From assembly GCF_000753715.1 (NCBI RefSeq), contig NZ_JPER01000001.1:496001-560000 (forward strand): a stretch of 64,000 bases of DNA, given 5' to 3'. The stretch comes from Pseudidiomarina salinarum. Its GTDB lineage: Bacteria > Pseudomonadota > Gammaproteobacteria > Enterobacterales > Alteromonadaceae. Shown here piece by piece: positions 17,676 to 27,425 of this stretch; the first letter of the stretch is position 1, and every line of letters starts with the position of its first letter. The notes under the pieces were generated by a model. That model was given only the letters and a program-made list of their open reading frames with translations, made no database searches and had not been told where the DNA came from. The position numbers and the translations under genes were made by a program.

Positions 17676-18560
17676 ATGTCTGCGCCGGTAATGAGCATCG
17701 CCGAGGCTGTGGTGATGGCAGAGGCCGAGCTCGCTGCCAGCGACACACCGCGGCTTGATGCTGAAGTGCTGCTGGCCCACAGTGTGCAGAAAAGCCGGAC
17801 TTATCTGCACACCTGGCCCGAGCGGGCGCTGAGCGCTGAGCAATACACGGCCTTCAGAGCCCTGGTTGAACGCCGTGCTGACGGGGAGCCGGTCGCTCAT
17901 CTCACCGGTAGCCGTGAATTCTGGTCGTTGCCTTTGATGGTCAACGACACCACCCTGATACCCCGGCCTGATACTGAGATCTTTATCGAACAGGCGTTAG
18001 CTTTGCCGCTACCGGCGAACGCCCGGGTGTTGGATCTGGGTACCGGCACTGGCGCTATTGCGTTAGCGCTGAAGAGCGAACGACCGGACTGGATCATTGA
18101 TGCTACAGATCAGTCTGCCGCGGCGGTCACGCTGGCGCAGGCCAATGCCCGCCAACTCGAACTGGCAATCCGGGTATGGCAGAGCAACTGGTTTGCCGCA
18201 GTGCCAGCTACCGATAAATACCACCTGATTGTCAGCAACCCGCCTTATATCGCGGCAGACGATGTTCACCTGCAGCAAGGGGATGTCCGGTTTGAACCAC
18301 GTTCAGCACTGGTGGCCGACGCTGACGGGCTGGCTGATCTGCAGTATCTCGTTGAAGCGGCTCGTGGCTATTTGCATGATGGCGGCTATTTGCTGCTTGA
18401 GCATGGCTGGCAGCAGGGTGAGGCGGTGCGCAGCCTGCTGGCGGAAAATGGCTACCAGCAGGTTCATACCTGGCGTGATTATGGTAATCTGGATCGAATT
18501 AGTCAGGGTTTATATCGACAACCCGAAGCCGCAGAGGGTGGAATCACAGGTCATGAATAA
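17676..18560 (+). CDS. prmC: Peptide chain release factor N5-glutamine methyltransferase
   Basis: This 294-residue SAM-dependent enzyme methylates the GGQ glutamine of release factors. The SAM loop VLDLGTGTGAIALAL and the catalytic N188-P-P-Y motif (SNPPYIAADD) are visible, together with LTGSREFWSLPLMVN and LIPRPDTE of the HemK N-terminal domain. The gene starts 13 bases after prfA and its end overlaps the receiver gene by 8 bases. Confidence 0.96.
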   Translation: MSAPVMSIAEAVVMAEAELAASDTPRLDAEVLLAHSVQKSRTYLHTWPERALSAEQYTAFRALVERRADGEPVAHLTGSREFWSLPLMVNDTTLIPRPDTEIFIEQALALPLPANARVLDLGTGTGAIALALKSERPDWIIDATDQSAAAVTLAQANARQLELAIRVWQSNWFAAVPATDKYHLIVSNPPYIAADDVHLQQGDVRFEPRSALVADADGLADLQYLVEAARGYLHDGGYLLLEHGWQQGEAVRSLLAENGYQQVHTWRDYGNLDRISQGLYRQPEAAEGGITGHE

Positions 18561-19146
18561 TGATTTTCTGTTTGCCGATGAGCAGGATGCACAACCAACC
18601 GCACCCGCTATGGTCAGCGGCGAGCGCTGGAAAGTACTGATTGTGGACGATGAAAAAGAAGTGCATGCGGTAACCCGGCTGGCATTGATGGAACTGACCT
18701 TTGAGGGACGCGGGCTGGATTTTCTCAGCGCCTATTCGCGCCAGGAAGCCGAACAGCTGGTCATGGAACATAAGGACCTGGCCCTGGTACTGCTTGATGT
18801 GGTGATGGATACCGATGACGCCGGTTTGAAGGTGGCTAAATTTATCCGCGAACAGGCTAAGAACCAGCACGCCCGCATTATTCTGCGCACCGGTCAGCCC
18901 GGTCAGGCGCCTGAGCGCTACGTGGTCATTAACTACGATATCAATGATTATAAAGCGAAAACTGAATTGACCTCACAAAAGCTGTTTACTTGTGTGATGT
19001 CGGCTTTGCGCTCATACCGCGATATAATCCGGGTCGACGCTGCCCGTAAAGCAGCGGAACAAAAATTACAGCAGGTGTTTGAACAATTAGAACAAAATCA
19101 TCCGGAGATTTACCAACGGATCAAATCAACCTTAAGTAAGGAATAA
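18553..19146 (+). CDS. Single-domain response regulator with C-terminal coiled coil
   Basis: A 197-residue receiver protein whose ATG overlaps the prmC stop region. The acidic pair D32-D33 (LIVDDEKEV), phosphoacceptor D82 (LLDVVMD) and a conserved Thr and Lys are present. The wording RTGQPGQAPERYVVINYDINDYKAKTELT is like receivers that precede DUF3369 and HD-GYP or GGDEF output domains. Here no output domain follows: the last 40 residues are a charged helix (AARKAAEQKLQQVFEQLEQ), probably a coiled coil. It is an insertion in the otherwise conserved prmC-sirB2-sirB1 order. No histidine kinase gene is nearby. Confidence 0.88.
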   Translation: MNNDFLFADEQDAQPTAPAMVSGERWKVLIVDDEKEVHAVTRLALMELTFEGRGLDFLSAYSRQEAEQLVMEHKDLALVLLDVVMDTDDAGLKVAKFIREQAKNQHARIILRTGQPGQAPERYVVINYDINDYKAKTELTSQKLFTCVMSALRSYRDIIRVDAARKAAEQKLQQVFEQLEQNHPEIYQRIKSTLSKE

Positions 19147-19148
19147 TA

Positions 19149-19526
19149 ATGCTCTCTTATACCGCTCTCAAACATATGCACGTGATGTTCGTGCTGCTTA
19201 GTGTCAGCCTGTTTGTGCTGCGCTTCTTTTGGGTTTCGTGCGGCTCGGCTATCGCCAGCAAAAAGTGGGTCAAAGTCGTCCCTCACATTATTGATACCTT
19301 ATTGCTGTTAACTATTATCGGGCTGCTGCTGCATCTGGCGCAATGGCCGTGGGAAACCGCCTGGTTAGCAAACAAATTACTGGGGCTGCTGGGTTATATT
19401 GGCTTTGGTCTGATGGCAATGAAAGCGCCCACCTTCCGGCTGCGAATCGCCGGCTTTATTATTGCGCTGGGCTGGATTGGCTTTTTATTCCACGTGGCGT
19501 TCAGCAAACAAGCCCTTATTGGCTGA
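19149..19526 (+). CDS. sirB2: SirB2-family inner-membrane protein
   Basis: A 125-residue protein with four hydrophobic helices and the SirB2 (YchQ) pattern: an early KHMHVMFVLLSVSLFVLRFFW, a Lys-rich cytoplasmic turn, a central helix with HLAQWPW and a closing KAPTFRLRIAGF. SirB2 was named for effects on invasion gene expression in Salmonella, but its molecular role is unknown. It starts 2 bases after the receiver gene and sits directly before sirB1, as in enterics. Confidence 0.88.
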   Translation: MLSYTALKHMHVMFVLLSVSLFVLRFFWVSCGSAIASKKWVKVVPHIIDTLLLLTIIGLLLHLAQWPWETAWLANKLLGLLGYIGFGLMAMKAPTFRLRIAGFIIALGWIGFLFHVAFSKQALIG

Positions 19527-19535
19527 CAGAGGTTT

Positions 19536-20339
19536 ATGCATTTTTCTTATTTAGAGCATGTCGATCGTGAAGTGCTGCCTACCATTGAAATTTTGTGGGA
19601 AGTGAGCCGGGCGTTTCATAGCGATAGTGATCGCTATGTAGCGGACTATTATCAGCTGCTCAGTGAAACGGCAGAGGCAACGGCTGAGCATACCGGAGTA
19701 GACCGGCTGCAGGCTCTGATCGATCGTTTCTACTTTACCTTAGGCTTCAGTGATGCGCCCGAACCCGTAGCGGGTAGCAAGCGCATTTTGCTGGATCGGG
19801 TGATCAGCTTGCGTACCGGGCTGCCGGTTAGCCTCGCATTGCTGCTGCAAGAAGCTGGCGCTTACGCCGGCTTGCCGCTTGAAGTGGTCGATTTTCCCGG
19901 GTATCCGTTATTACGCTTTGACTGGCAACAGCAAAGCTACTTTGTCGACCCGCTGAATGGCGAGCTGCTGGAGAACCGGCAGGTAGAAGAACGTTTTATC
20001 GACGTAACTGAGGATGCTCTGGATTTTTCCTGGGACATGATCGAGATTGCCGACCAAAAGTCAGTGCTGGTGCGTTATCTGACCGAGCTCAAGCACGCCT
20101 TTATTAATGATCTTGAGTTTGCCAATGCGCTGACAGTGGTGCATATGATCCTGACAATTCTGCCTGATGACCCGTACGAGATCCGGGATCGGGGTTATGT
20201 ACTGGAAGAACTCGACTGTCAGCGCGCAGCGGTTGACGACTACCAGTATTTTGTCGAACAATGCCCGGATGATCCAAGTGCGCAGTTATTGCGCCTGCAA
20301 TTAGAAACCTGGGCAACACCGCAGCATACCCTGCATTAG
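19536..20339 (+). CDS. sirB1: SirB1-family transglutaminase-like/TPR protein
   Basis: A 267-residue cytosolic protein. The N-terminal two thirds match the SirB1 (YchA) domain, related to transglutaminase folds, with RISLRTGLPVSLALLLQEAG and EVVDFPGYPLLRF-like stretches. The C-terminal third (ELDCQRAAVDDYQYFVEQCPDDPSA) reads as one or two TPR-like helical repeats. Function is not established. In E. coli this gene directly precedes kdsA; here a DUF819 gene is in between. Confidence 0.9.
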   Translation: MHFSYLEHVDREVLPTIEILWEVSRAFHSDSDRYVADYYQLLSETAEATAEHTGVDRLQALIDRFYFTLGFSDAPEPVAGSKRILLDRVISLRTGLPVSLALLLQEAGAYAGLPLEVVDFPGYPLLRFDWQQQSYFVDPLNGELLENRQVEERFIDVTEDALDFSWDMIEIADQKSVLVRYLTELKHAFINDLEFANALTVVHMILTILPDDPYEIRDRGYVLEELDCQRAAVDDYQYFVEQCPDDPSAQLLRLQLETWATPQHTLH

Positions 20340-20385
20340 CAGTCGGCGGTGTCGTAACCATAATAATAAAAAATAAGGGGTCTTT

Positions 20386-21636
20386 GTGGAAACCACAGCT
20401 CTGATAACCAACGACGGTATTATTTTCGGTATTCTCACTGTTATTCTGGGCGCGATTTTTTATACTCAGCGCAGTGAGGCCACATTCTGGCAAAAGTTTT
20501 ATAAATGGGTGCCGGCGCTGCTGCTGTGCTATTTCATACCCTCACTGCTCAATACCTTCAACATTGTCGACGGCACCACCACAGCAATTTATCCGCTGGT
20601 TATGAGCTATTTGTTGCCGGCCTGTCTGGTGTTGCTCACCCTGAGCCTGGACCTGAAATCAATTGTCCGTTTAGGCCCTAAACTGCTGATTCTGTTTCTT
20701 ACCGGTACCGTGGGGATCGTCATCGGCGGACCGATTGCACTGTTGCTGGTGTCGGTGGTATTTCCTGAAATGTTAGGTGGCGCCGGACCTGATGCCGTCT
20801 GGCGGGGCATGACCACCATCGCGGGTAGCTGGATCGGCGGCGGCGCCAACCAGGCGGCGATGAAAGAAGTTTATGAAGTGGGTGGCAATATTTTCTCGGC
20901 GATGGTTACCGTCGATATTATCGTGGCGAATCTGTGGATGGCGGTGCTGCTGTACATGGCGGCCAATAATGAGCGGATCGATAAACGCACCGGCGCCAAC
21001 ACCAAGGCTATAGAAGATATCAAAGTGCTGATGGAGCACTATGAAAGCGAGCACCGGCGCGAGGCTAAACTGCCTGACCTGGTATTTATTATGGCGGTGG
21101 CCTTTGGTGTCACCGCTATCGCCCACTTTGGCTCAGACGTGCTGGCGCCATATATTGGCGCTAATATGCCAACGCTGGTGGACTTCAGCCTGGATAAGAA
21201 ATTCTTCTGGCTGATAGTGATTGCCACGACGCTGGGTGTGGCCTTGTCATTCACTCCGGTGCGTAAGCTTGAAGGCGTGGGTGCGTCCAAGTTTGGTTCG
21301 CTGTTTGTCTATATTCTGGTGGCGACCATCGGCCTGCATATGGATGTCAGTAAGATTGTTGAAGTGCCTAAATACTTCTTAATTGGCGCTGTCTGGATGA
21401 TCATTCACGCCAGCCTGATGCTGTTGGTCGCTAAGTTACTGAAAGCGCCGGTGTTTTACATGGCGGTGGGCAGTCAGGCCAACGTTGGCGGTGCCGCTTC
21501 GGCCCCAGTGGTGGCTTCGGCATTTCATCCGTCGCTGGCGCCGGTTGGGGTGTTGCTGGCGGTATTCGGTTATGCACTTGGCACCTATATGGCCTATATT
21601 TGTGGGCAGATTCTCCGCGTTGTGGCTGGTCAGTAG
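20386..21636 (+). CDS. DUF819-family membrane protein
   Basis: A 416-residue polytopic membrane protein started by GTG after AAGGGG. It shows the DUF819 pattern: YFIPSLLNTF near residue 50, PACLVLLTLSLDLK, and GSWIGGGANQAAMKE near residue 150, with a second glycine-rich motif SQANVGGAASAPVVASAFHP near 365. The two related halves suggest an inverted-repeat transporter. Substrate is unknown. It separates sirB1 from kdsA, which are usually adjacent. Confidence 0.86.
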   Translation: METTALITNDGIIFGILTVILGAIFYTQRSEATFWQKFYKWVPALLLCYFIPSLLNTFNIVDGTTTAIYPLVMSYLLPACLVLLTLSLDLKSIVRLGPKLLILFLTGTVGIVIGGPIALLLVSVVFPEMLGGAGPDAVWRGMTTIAGSWIGGGANQAAMKEVYEVGGNIFSAMVTVDIIVANLWMAVLLYMAANNERIDKRTGANTKAIEDIKVLMEHYESEHRREAKLPDLVFIMAVAFGVTAIAHFGSDVLAPYIGANMPTLVDFSLDKKFFWLIVIATTLGVALSFTPVRKLEGVGASKFGSLFVYILVATIGLHMDVSKIVEVPKYFLIGAVWMIIHASLMLLVAKLLKAPVFYMAVGSQANVGGAASAPVVASAFHPSLAPVGVLLAVFGYALGTYMAYICGQILRVVAGQ

Positions 21637-21650
21637 ATGCCGGCCCTTAG

Positions 21651-22529
<879 letters not shown>

Positions 22530-22568
22530 TCCACACATCACTTGCGCAAGCCAGGCACATGCATTAGA

Positions 22569-22586
22569 TTAAAACAGATGTTTTAA
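22569..22586. promoter_or_regulatory. Palindromic operator candidate upstream of the TetR gene
   Basis: TTAAAACA-GA-TGTTTTAA is an inverted repeat with 8-base arms around a 2-base centre, lying 26 bases before the TetR ATG. A further half-like element (ATGTTCTAAAC) follows at once. Size and symmetry suit a TetR dimer, so autoregulation is likely, but this is inference. Confidence 0.55.
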
Positions 22587-22611
22587 ATGGATGTTCTAAA
22601 CGGCTGAATCT

Positions 22612-23238
22612 ATGGCAAAGCGCTTAACGACCAAAGAAAAAATCCTCAACGCTGCTGAAGCTTTGTTCGCTGAACAAGGCTTCGAGCAAACGTCATTGCG
22701 GCAAATCACCGCCGAAGCCGAAGTGAACCTGGCTTCGGTGAACTATCATTTCGGCTCGAAAAAGGCGCTGATTCAGGCGGTCATGGCCCGTTATCTGGAA
22801 GTATTCATGCCAGCCCTGGACCGCGAACTGGCAGCGCTGCAACAACAGCACCAAATCACTACGCTGGCAGTTTTTAATTGTTTTCGTGAGCCGTTGCGCG
22901 AGCTGTCAGCTGTGCGCAAGCATGGCCCCACCTTATTTCTGAGCTTGCTGGGTTTCGCTTATGCGGAAATCCAGGGGCATTTGCGCCGTTATACTATGGA
23001 TAACTTTGGCGCTGTCATGCAACGGCTGATGGCCGTGCTGCATACCGCCAATCCGCAACTCAGTCCGGTCGATATGTTCTGGCGATTACATTTTGTGCTG
23101 GGTGCGACTGTTTTCGCCCAAGTATCGGGCCCGGCGTTACGGGAAATTGCAGCCGCGGATTTTGGCGAGCGGGTGCGTGCGGACCAGATTATCGATAAAT
23201 TGATTCCGTTTTTGGCAGGCGGCATGAATGCATCCTAA
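22612..23238 (+). CDS. TetR-family regulator, PsrA-like (fatty-acid responsive candidate)
   Basis: A 208-residue regulator with an N-terminal helix-turn-helix (LTTKEKILNAAEALFAEQGFEQTSLRQI...NLASVNYHFGSKKALI, residues 5-50) and a TetR C-terminal ligand domain (VDMFWRLHFVLGATVFAQ). The combination resembles PsrA-type regulators that respond to long-chain acyl-CoA. The gene ends 50 bases before fadE on the same strand and a palindrome lies upstream, which supports control of beta-oxidation. The ligand is not shown by sequence. Confidence 0.85.
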   Translation: MAKRLTTKEKILNAAEALFAEQGFEQTSLRQITAEAEVNLASVNYHFGSKKALIQAVMARYLEVFMPALDRELAALQQQHQITTLAVFNCFREPLRELSAVRKHGPTLFLSLLGFAYAEIQGHLRRYTMDNFGAVMQRLMAVLHTANPQLSPVDMFWRLHFVLGATVFAQVSGPALREIAAADFGERVRADQIIDKLIPFLAGGMNAS

Positions 23239-23288
23239 ACTAGGGTGACATGGCACGCCGCTGCTCCACGAAAAAAAGTAGGTGAATT

Positions 23289-25589
23289 ATGGAAATCCTG
23301 ATTCTTATTATTGTTCTTCTGGTGCTGCTGTTCGCGGTCGCTGAAATCCGCCGCAGCCTGATAAGCCGGCCGGTACTGGCGTTATTCAAGCGCGTATTAC
23401 CACCGCTCTCAGATACTGAGCGTGAGGCGATGCAATCGGGTGATACCTGGTGGGACGCGGATCTGTTCAGTGGCCGCCCTGACTGGCATGAATTCCACAA
23501 AATAGCGGCGCCGACGTTCACCGATAAAGAACAAGCCTTTATTGATAACCAGCTGGAAACCCTGCTGGGCATGATCAATGACTTTAAAATTGTCCAGCAA
23601 GACCGCGATTTACCGCCTGAAATCTGGGACTTTCTGCGTACCGAAAAATTCTTCGCAATGACCATCAGCGAAGATTTTGGCGGGCTGGCTTTCTCGCCGG
23701 CGGCGAACTCACATATTGTGTCACGTATTGCCTCACGCTCAATTAGCGTAGCGGTTACGGTGATGGTGCCAAATTCACTGGGTCCGGGTGAGTTGTTAAC
23801 CCACTATGGTACCGATGAACAGAAGAAATACTGGCTGCCACGGCTGGCCAATGGCACCGATATCCCCTGTTTTGCGCTGACCGGTACTGAAGCCGGCTCG
23901 GATGCCGGAGCCATTCCTGATACCGGTATTATCTGTAAAGGTGAGCACGAGGGTGAGGAAGTCACCGGTATCCGGCTGAACTGGGACAAGCGTTATATTA
24001 CCCTGGCGCCGGTGGCAACGGTGCTCGGACTGGCATTTAAGCTTTATGATCCCGATGGCTTAATCGGCGATAAAGAAGACCTGGGTATTACCTGCGCCTT
24101 GATTCCGGTGAAGCATAAAGGGGTGAAAACCGGCGATCGCCACTTGCCGCTGGATCAGGCATTTATGAACGGCACCACCACTGGCAAGGATGTGTTTATT
24201 CCGCTGGACTGGATAATTGGTGGTCAGGACTACGCGGGCAAAGGCTGGCGTATGCTGATGGAGTCGTTATCTGCCGGTCGGGGTATTTCGTTACCGGCGC
24301 TGGCTACCGCGACCGGCCATGTCGCGCAGCGTATGACCGGCGCCTACGGTTACGTGCGGCAGCAGTTTGGCCTGCCAATCGGTAAGTTCGAAGGCGTACA
24401 GGCCGCCATGGGGACTATTGGCGGAACCAATTATATTCTTGAATCCATGCGGCGGCTGACCCTGACGGCTCTTTGTGAAGGCAAAAGCCCGTCGGTGATC
24501 ACCGCTATGACCAAATACCATATGACTGAAATGGGTCGCACGGTGATGGATCGCGCCATGGATGTGCATGCTGGTAAGGGTATTCAGCTGGGGCCGAAAA
24601 ATTATCTGGGTCACGGTTATATTGCCATGCCGATCTCAATTACCGTTGAGGGCGCAAACATTCTTACCCGCAGCCTGATTATCTTCGGGCAGGGCGCAAT
24701 CCGTTGTCATCCCTATGTGCTAAAAGAAATGGAAGCGGCTAACAATCCGGATGAAGAAGCGGCACTGCGCGAATTTGACAGCTTGTTGATGAAACATCTG
24801 CGCTTTACCACGGCCAATGTATTCAGCAGCCTGTGGATGGGTCTGACCGGTGCTCGTTTTAATGGCAGCCCGGTTAGCGGCTTCACCGCGCGCTACTATC
24901 AGCAACTGACGCGGATGAGCCGGACCCTGGCGCTGGTCTCAGATTTTGCCATGTTGTCGCTGGGCGGTGACCTGAAGCGCAAAGAAATGCTGTCCGCGCG
25001 CTTAGGTGATGTGCTGAGTCATTTGTATATGGCCTCAGCGGTACTTAAACGCTATGAGGATGAAGGGCGGCAGAAGGGCGATATCGCTTTTGTCGAGTAT
25101 GCGCTGGATTACCATCTGCATGCCATCGGCGAAGCTTTCCGCGGCTTTTACGCCAACTTCCCGAACCGGATCCTGGCCTGCGCATTGCGCCTGATATCCT
25201 TCCCCTGGGGGATACGTTTCAGCCCGCCGGCGGATCGCAGCTATCAGGATATTGCTGATTTGATGATGGAGCCGGGCGTGAACCGTGATCGGCATACCTT
25301 TCTCTGTTACTGGAAAGATGACAGTGACGATATGACCGGCCATATGGAACTGGCTTTCCAGGCCATGCATGAGCACGCTGAACTTTATAAACGCATTCGT
25401 AAAGCTATTAAACGGGGCGATATTGCCGAGGATCTGAATGGCGATAACCTGGTTAAAGCGGCGCGTAAAGCTGAGGTGATTAGTGCCGAGGAAGCGAAAG
25501 CGCTGAAAACCGCTGAGAAGCTCCGGGTCTCAGCTATCGGTGTGGATAGCTTCAAACCCGGCGCTCTGGAAAAAAACAAGTTCTTCTGA
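23289..25589 (+). CDS. fadE: Acyl-CoA dehydrogenase FadE
   Basis: A 766-residue FadE-type dehydrogenase catalysing the first oxidation of fatty-acid beta-oxidation. It has an N-terminal hydrophobic helix, shorter than in E. coli FadE (814 residues). Collinear motifs include SLGPGELLTHYGTDEQKKYWLP, CFALTGTEAGSDAGAIPDTG, RLNWDKRYITLAPVATVLGLAFKL, and the catalytic region ITVEGANILTRSLIIFGQGAIRCHPYV. The C-terminal DUF1974 domain is present (NFPNRILA, LRVSAIGVDSF). It probably shares a transcript with the TetR gene. Confidence 0.96.
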   Translation: MEILILIIVLLVLLFAVAEIRRSLISRPVLALFKRVLPPLSDTEREAMQSGDTWWDADLFSGRPDWHEFHKIAAPTFTDKEQAFIDNQLETLLGMINDFKIVQQDRDLPPEIWDFLRTEKFFAMTISEDFGGLAFSPAANSHIVSRIASRSISVAVTVMVPNSLGPGELLTHYGTDEQKKYWLPRLANGTDIPCFALTGTEAGSDAGAIPDTGIICKGEHEGEEVTGIRLNWDKRYITLAPVATVLGLAFKLYDPDGLIGDKEDLGITCALIPVKHKGVKTGDRHLPLDQAFMNGTTTGKDVFIPLDWIIGGQDYAGKGWRMLMESLSAGRGISLPALATATGHVAQRMTGAYGYVRQQFGLPIGKFEGVQAAMGTIGGTNYILESMRRLTLTALCEGKSPSVITAMTKYHMTEMGRTVMDRAMDVHAGKGIQLGPKNYLGHGYIAMPISITVEGANILTRSLIIFGQGAIRCHPYVLKEMEAANNPDEEAALREFDSLLMKHLRFTTANVFSSLWMGLTGARFNGSPVSGFTARYYQQLTRMSRTLALVSDFAMLSLGGDLKRKEMLSARLGDVLSHLYMASAVLKRYEDEGRQKGDIAFVEYALDYHLHAIGEAFRGFYANFPNRILACALRLISFPWGIRFSPPADRSYQDIADLMMEPGVNRDRHTFLCYWKDDSDDMTGHMELAFQAMHEHAELYKRIRKAIKRGDIAEDLNGDNLVKAARKAEVISAEEAKALKTAEKLRVSAIGVDSFKPGALEKNKFF

Positions 25590-25608
25590 AGCGGCCGCAG
25601 CCGACGCG

Positions 25609-27276
25609 CTACACGCCAATAGGCTTGTAGCGTGTGCGGTGCGGTTCCATGGCTTGTTCGCCGTGGGTTTTCTTCATGTACTCTTCGTAATCGCTGTAAT
25701 TCCCTTCATAGAAGTTCACTTTGCCACCGTCCCGGTAATCGAGGATGTGGGTTGCAATACGATCCAGGAACCAACGGTCATGCGATATCACCATAGCTGA
25801 ACCCGGAAATTCGAGTAGAGCCTCTTCCAGGGCCCGCAGGGTTTCAACGTCCAGGTCGTTGGTTGGTTCATCAAGCAGCAACAGGTTGCCGCCGGCCTTC
25901 AGCAGCTTGGCCAGGTGTACCCGGTTGCGTTCACCGCCGGATAATTCGCCGATCCGTTTTTGCTGATCATTACCACGGAAGTTAAAGCGGCCAACATAAG
26001 CGCGGCTGTTCACTTCGAAATTGCCGATGCGGATAACGTCCTGGCCATCGGAAACTTCCTGCCAGATAGTATTCGTATCCACCATGTCATCGCGGAACTG
26101 GGCAACACTGGCAAGCTGTACGGTATCACCGAGTTCAATGGTACCGGCATCAGGTTGCTCTTCACCGGTAAGCATTCTGAACAGGGTCGATTTACCAGCA
26201 CCGTTGGGTCCGATAATGCCGACGATAGCGCCTTTCGGCACGGTAAAGGTCAAATCATCAATCAGCATACGGCCTGAGTACGCCTTGACCAGGTTGTTGA
26301 CCTCGACCACTTTTTCACCCAGGCGCGGGCCGGGTGGAATAAACAGCTCATTGGTTTCGTTACGCTTCTGATAATCGCTGTTCTGCAGTTCTTCGAAGCG
26401 GGCCATCCGCGCCTTGCTTTTCGCCTGACGCCCTTTCGGGTTGGTGCGTACCCATTCCAGCTCTTGCTTAATGCTGCGCTGGCGGCCACGCTCCTGCTTC
26501 TCTTCCTGCTCCAGCCGCTTATCTTTCTGCTCCAGCCAGGATGAATAGTTGCCCTGCCACGGAATGCCATAGCCGCGGTCCAGTTCCAGAATCCAGCCAG
26601 CCACATTGTCCAGGAAGTAGCGGTCGTGGGTAATGGCTACCACGGTACCGTCATAGTCATGCAGGAACTGTTCAAGCCAGGCCACGGATTCGGCATCAAG
26701 GTGGTTGGTCGGCTCATCGAGTAGCAGCATATCCGGGCGGCTTAACAGCAGTCGGCAGATGGCTACCCGGCGGCGTTCACCACCAGACAGTAATTTGATT
26801 TTGGCGTCCCATGGCGGCAGGCGCAGGGCATCCGCGGCGCGCTCCAGGGTATTATCCAGGTTATGGCCATCGCGTGCCTGCAACAGGGCTTCGAGTTCGC
26901 CCTGCTGTTTGGCCAGAGCGTCAAAGTCGGCATCTTCTTCGGCATAGGCGGCATATATGGCATCAAGCTTTGCCAGTGCATCTTTCACGTCGGCAACGGC
27001 TTCTTCAACCACTTCGCGGACGGATTTGTTTTCATCAAGCTGCGGTTCCTGTTCCAGGTAACCGATCTGAATGCCTGCCAGCGGCCGGGCCTCGCCGTCG
27101 ATTTCTTTATCGACGCCCGCCATGATCCGCAATAAAGTCGATTTACCCGAACCGTTCAGGCCCAGCACACCGATTTTGGCGCCGGGATAAAACGACAGGG
27201 AAATATCCTTAAGGATGGTCTTTTTCGGCGGGACCACTTTGGAGACCCGTGACATGGAATAGATATATTGAGCCAT
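25609..27276 (-). CDS. ettA: Energy-dependent translational throttle protein EttA (ABC-F)
   Basis: A 555-residue soluble protein with two ATP-binding cassettes: Walker [10 protein letters not shown] and GPNGAGKST, signatures [10 protein letters not shown] and [10 protein letters not shown], and Walker B LLLDEPTN in both halves. The P-site tRNA-interaction linker lies between them. EttA binds the ribosomal E site and gates initiation according to ATP level. Homology ([19 protein letters not shown]) favours the ATG at 27276 over one four codons upstream. It is convergent with fadE and divergent from glyA. Confidence 0.96.
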   Translation of the reverse strand: MAQYIYSMSRVSKVVPPKKTILKDISLSFYPGAKIGVLGLNGSGKSTLLRIMAGVDKEIDGEARPLAGIQIGYLEQEPQLDENKSVREVVEEAVADVKDALAKLDAIYAAYAEEDADFDALAKQQGELEALLQARDGHNLDNTLERAADALRLPPWDAKIKLLSGGERRRVAICRLLLSRPDMLLLDEPTNHLDAESVAWLEQFLHDYDGTVVAITHDRYFLDNVAGWILELDRGYGIPWQGNYSSWLEQKDKRLEQEEKQERGRQRSIKQELEWVRTNPKGRQAKSKARMARFEELQNSDYQKRNETNELFIPPGPRLGEKVVEVNNLVKAYSGRMLIDDLTFTVPKGAIVGIIGPNGAGKSTLFRMLTGEEQPDAGTIELGDTVQLASVAQFRDDMVDTNTIWQEVSDGQDVIRIGNFEVNSRAYVGRFNFRGNDQQKRIGELSGGERNRVHLAKLLKAGGNLLLLDEPTNDLDVETLRALEEALLEFPGSAMVISHDRWFLDRIATHILDYRDGGKVNFYEGNYSDYEEYMKKTHGEQAMEPHRTRYKPIGV

Positions 27277-27425
27277 AACTGCAAGCATTCCTTAGTGAGG
27301 CATAATTTCAGGCTGCTATTTTAACCCTGAAGTTGGCGCGAACCCAAGTATATTGGTAAACTACGCCGCATATATTTCCCTTTACTTGCTGTCACCCCCG
27401 GCAGCCGACGAAGGCAGGAGCCCTC

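Noticed and set aside
18229-18552. Upstream extension of the receiver protein inside prmC
   Set aside because: It lies wholly in another frame of prmC, whose own frame is clearly coding. The receiver is complete from ATG 18553.
22541-22550. Perfect palindrome CTTGCGCAAG after kdsA
   Set aside because: It is too short and without a T run for a terminator, and has no family-specific operator match.
25604-25635. Ten-base inverted repeat at the fadE/ettA junction as a terminator
   Set aside because: Half of it lies inside the ettA coding end and no T run follows on either strand.
27300-27425. Glycine or purine riboswitch before glyA
   Set aside because: The leader is short and shows none of the conserved riboswitch core motifs.
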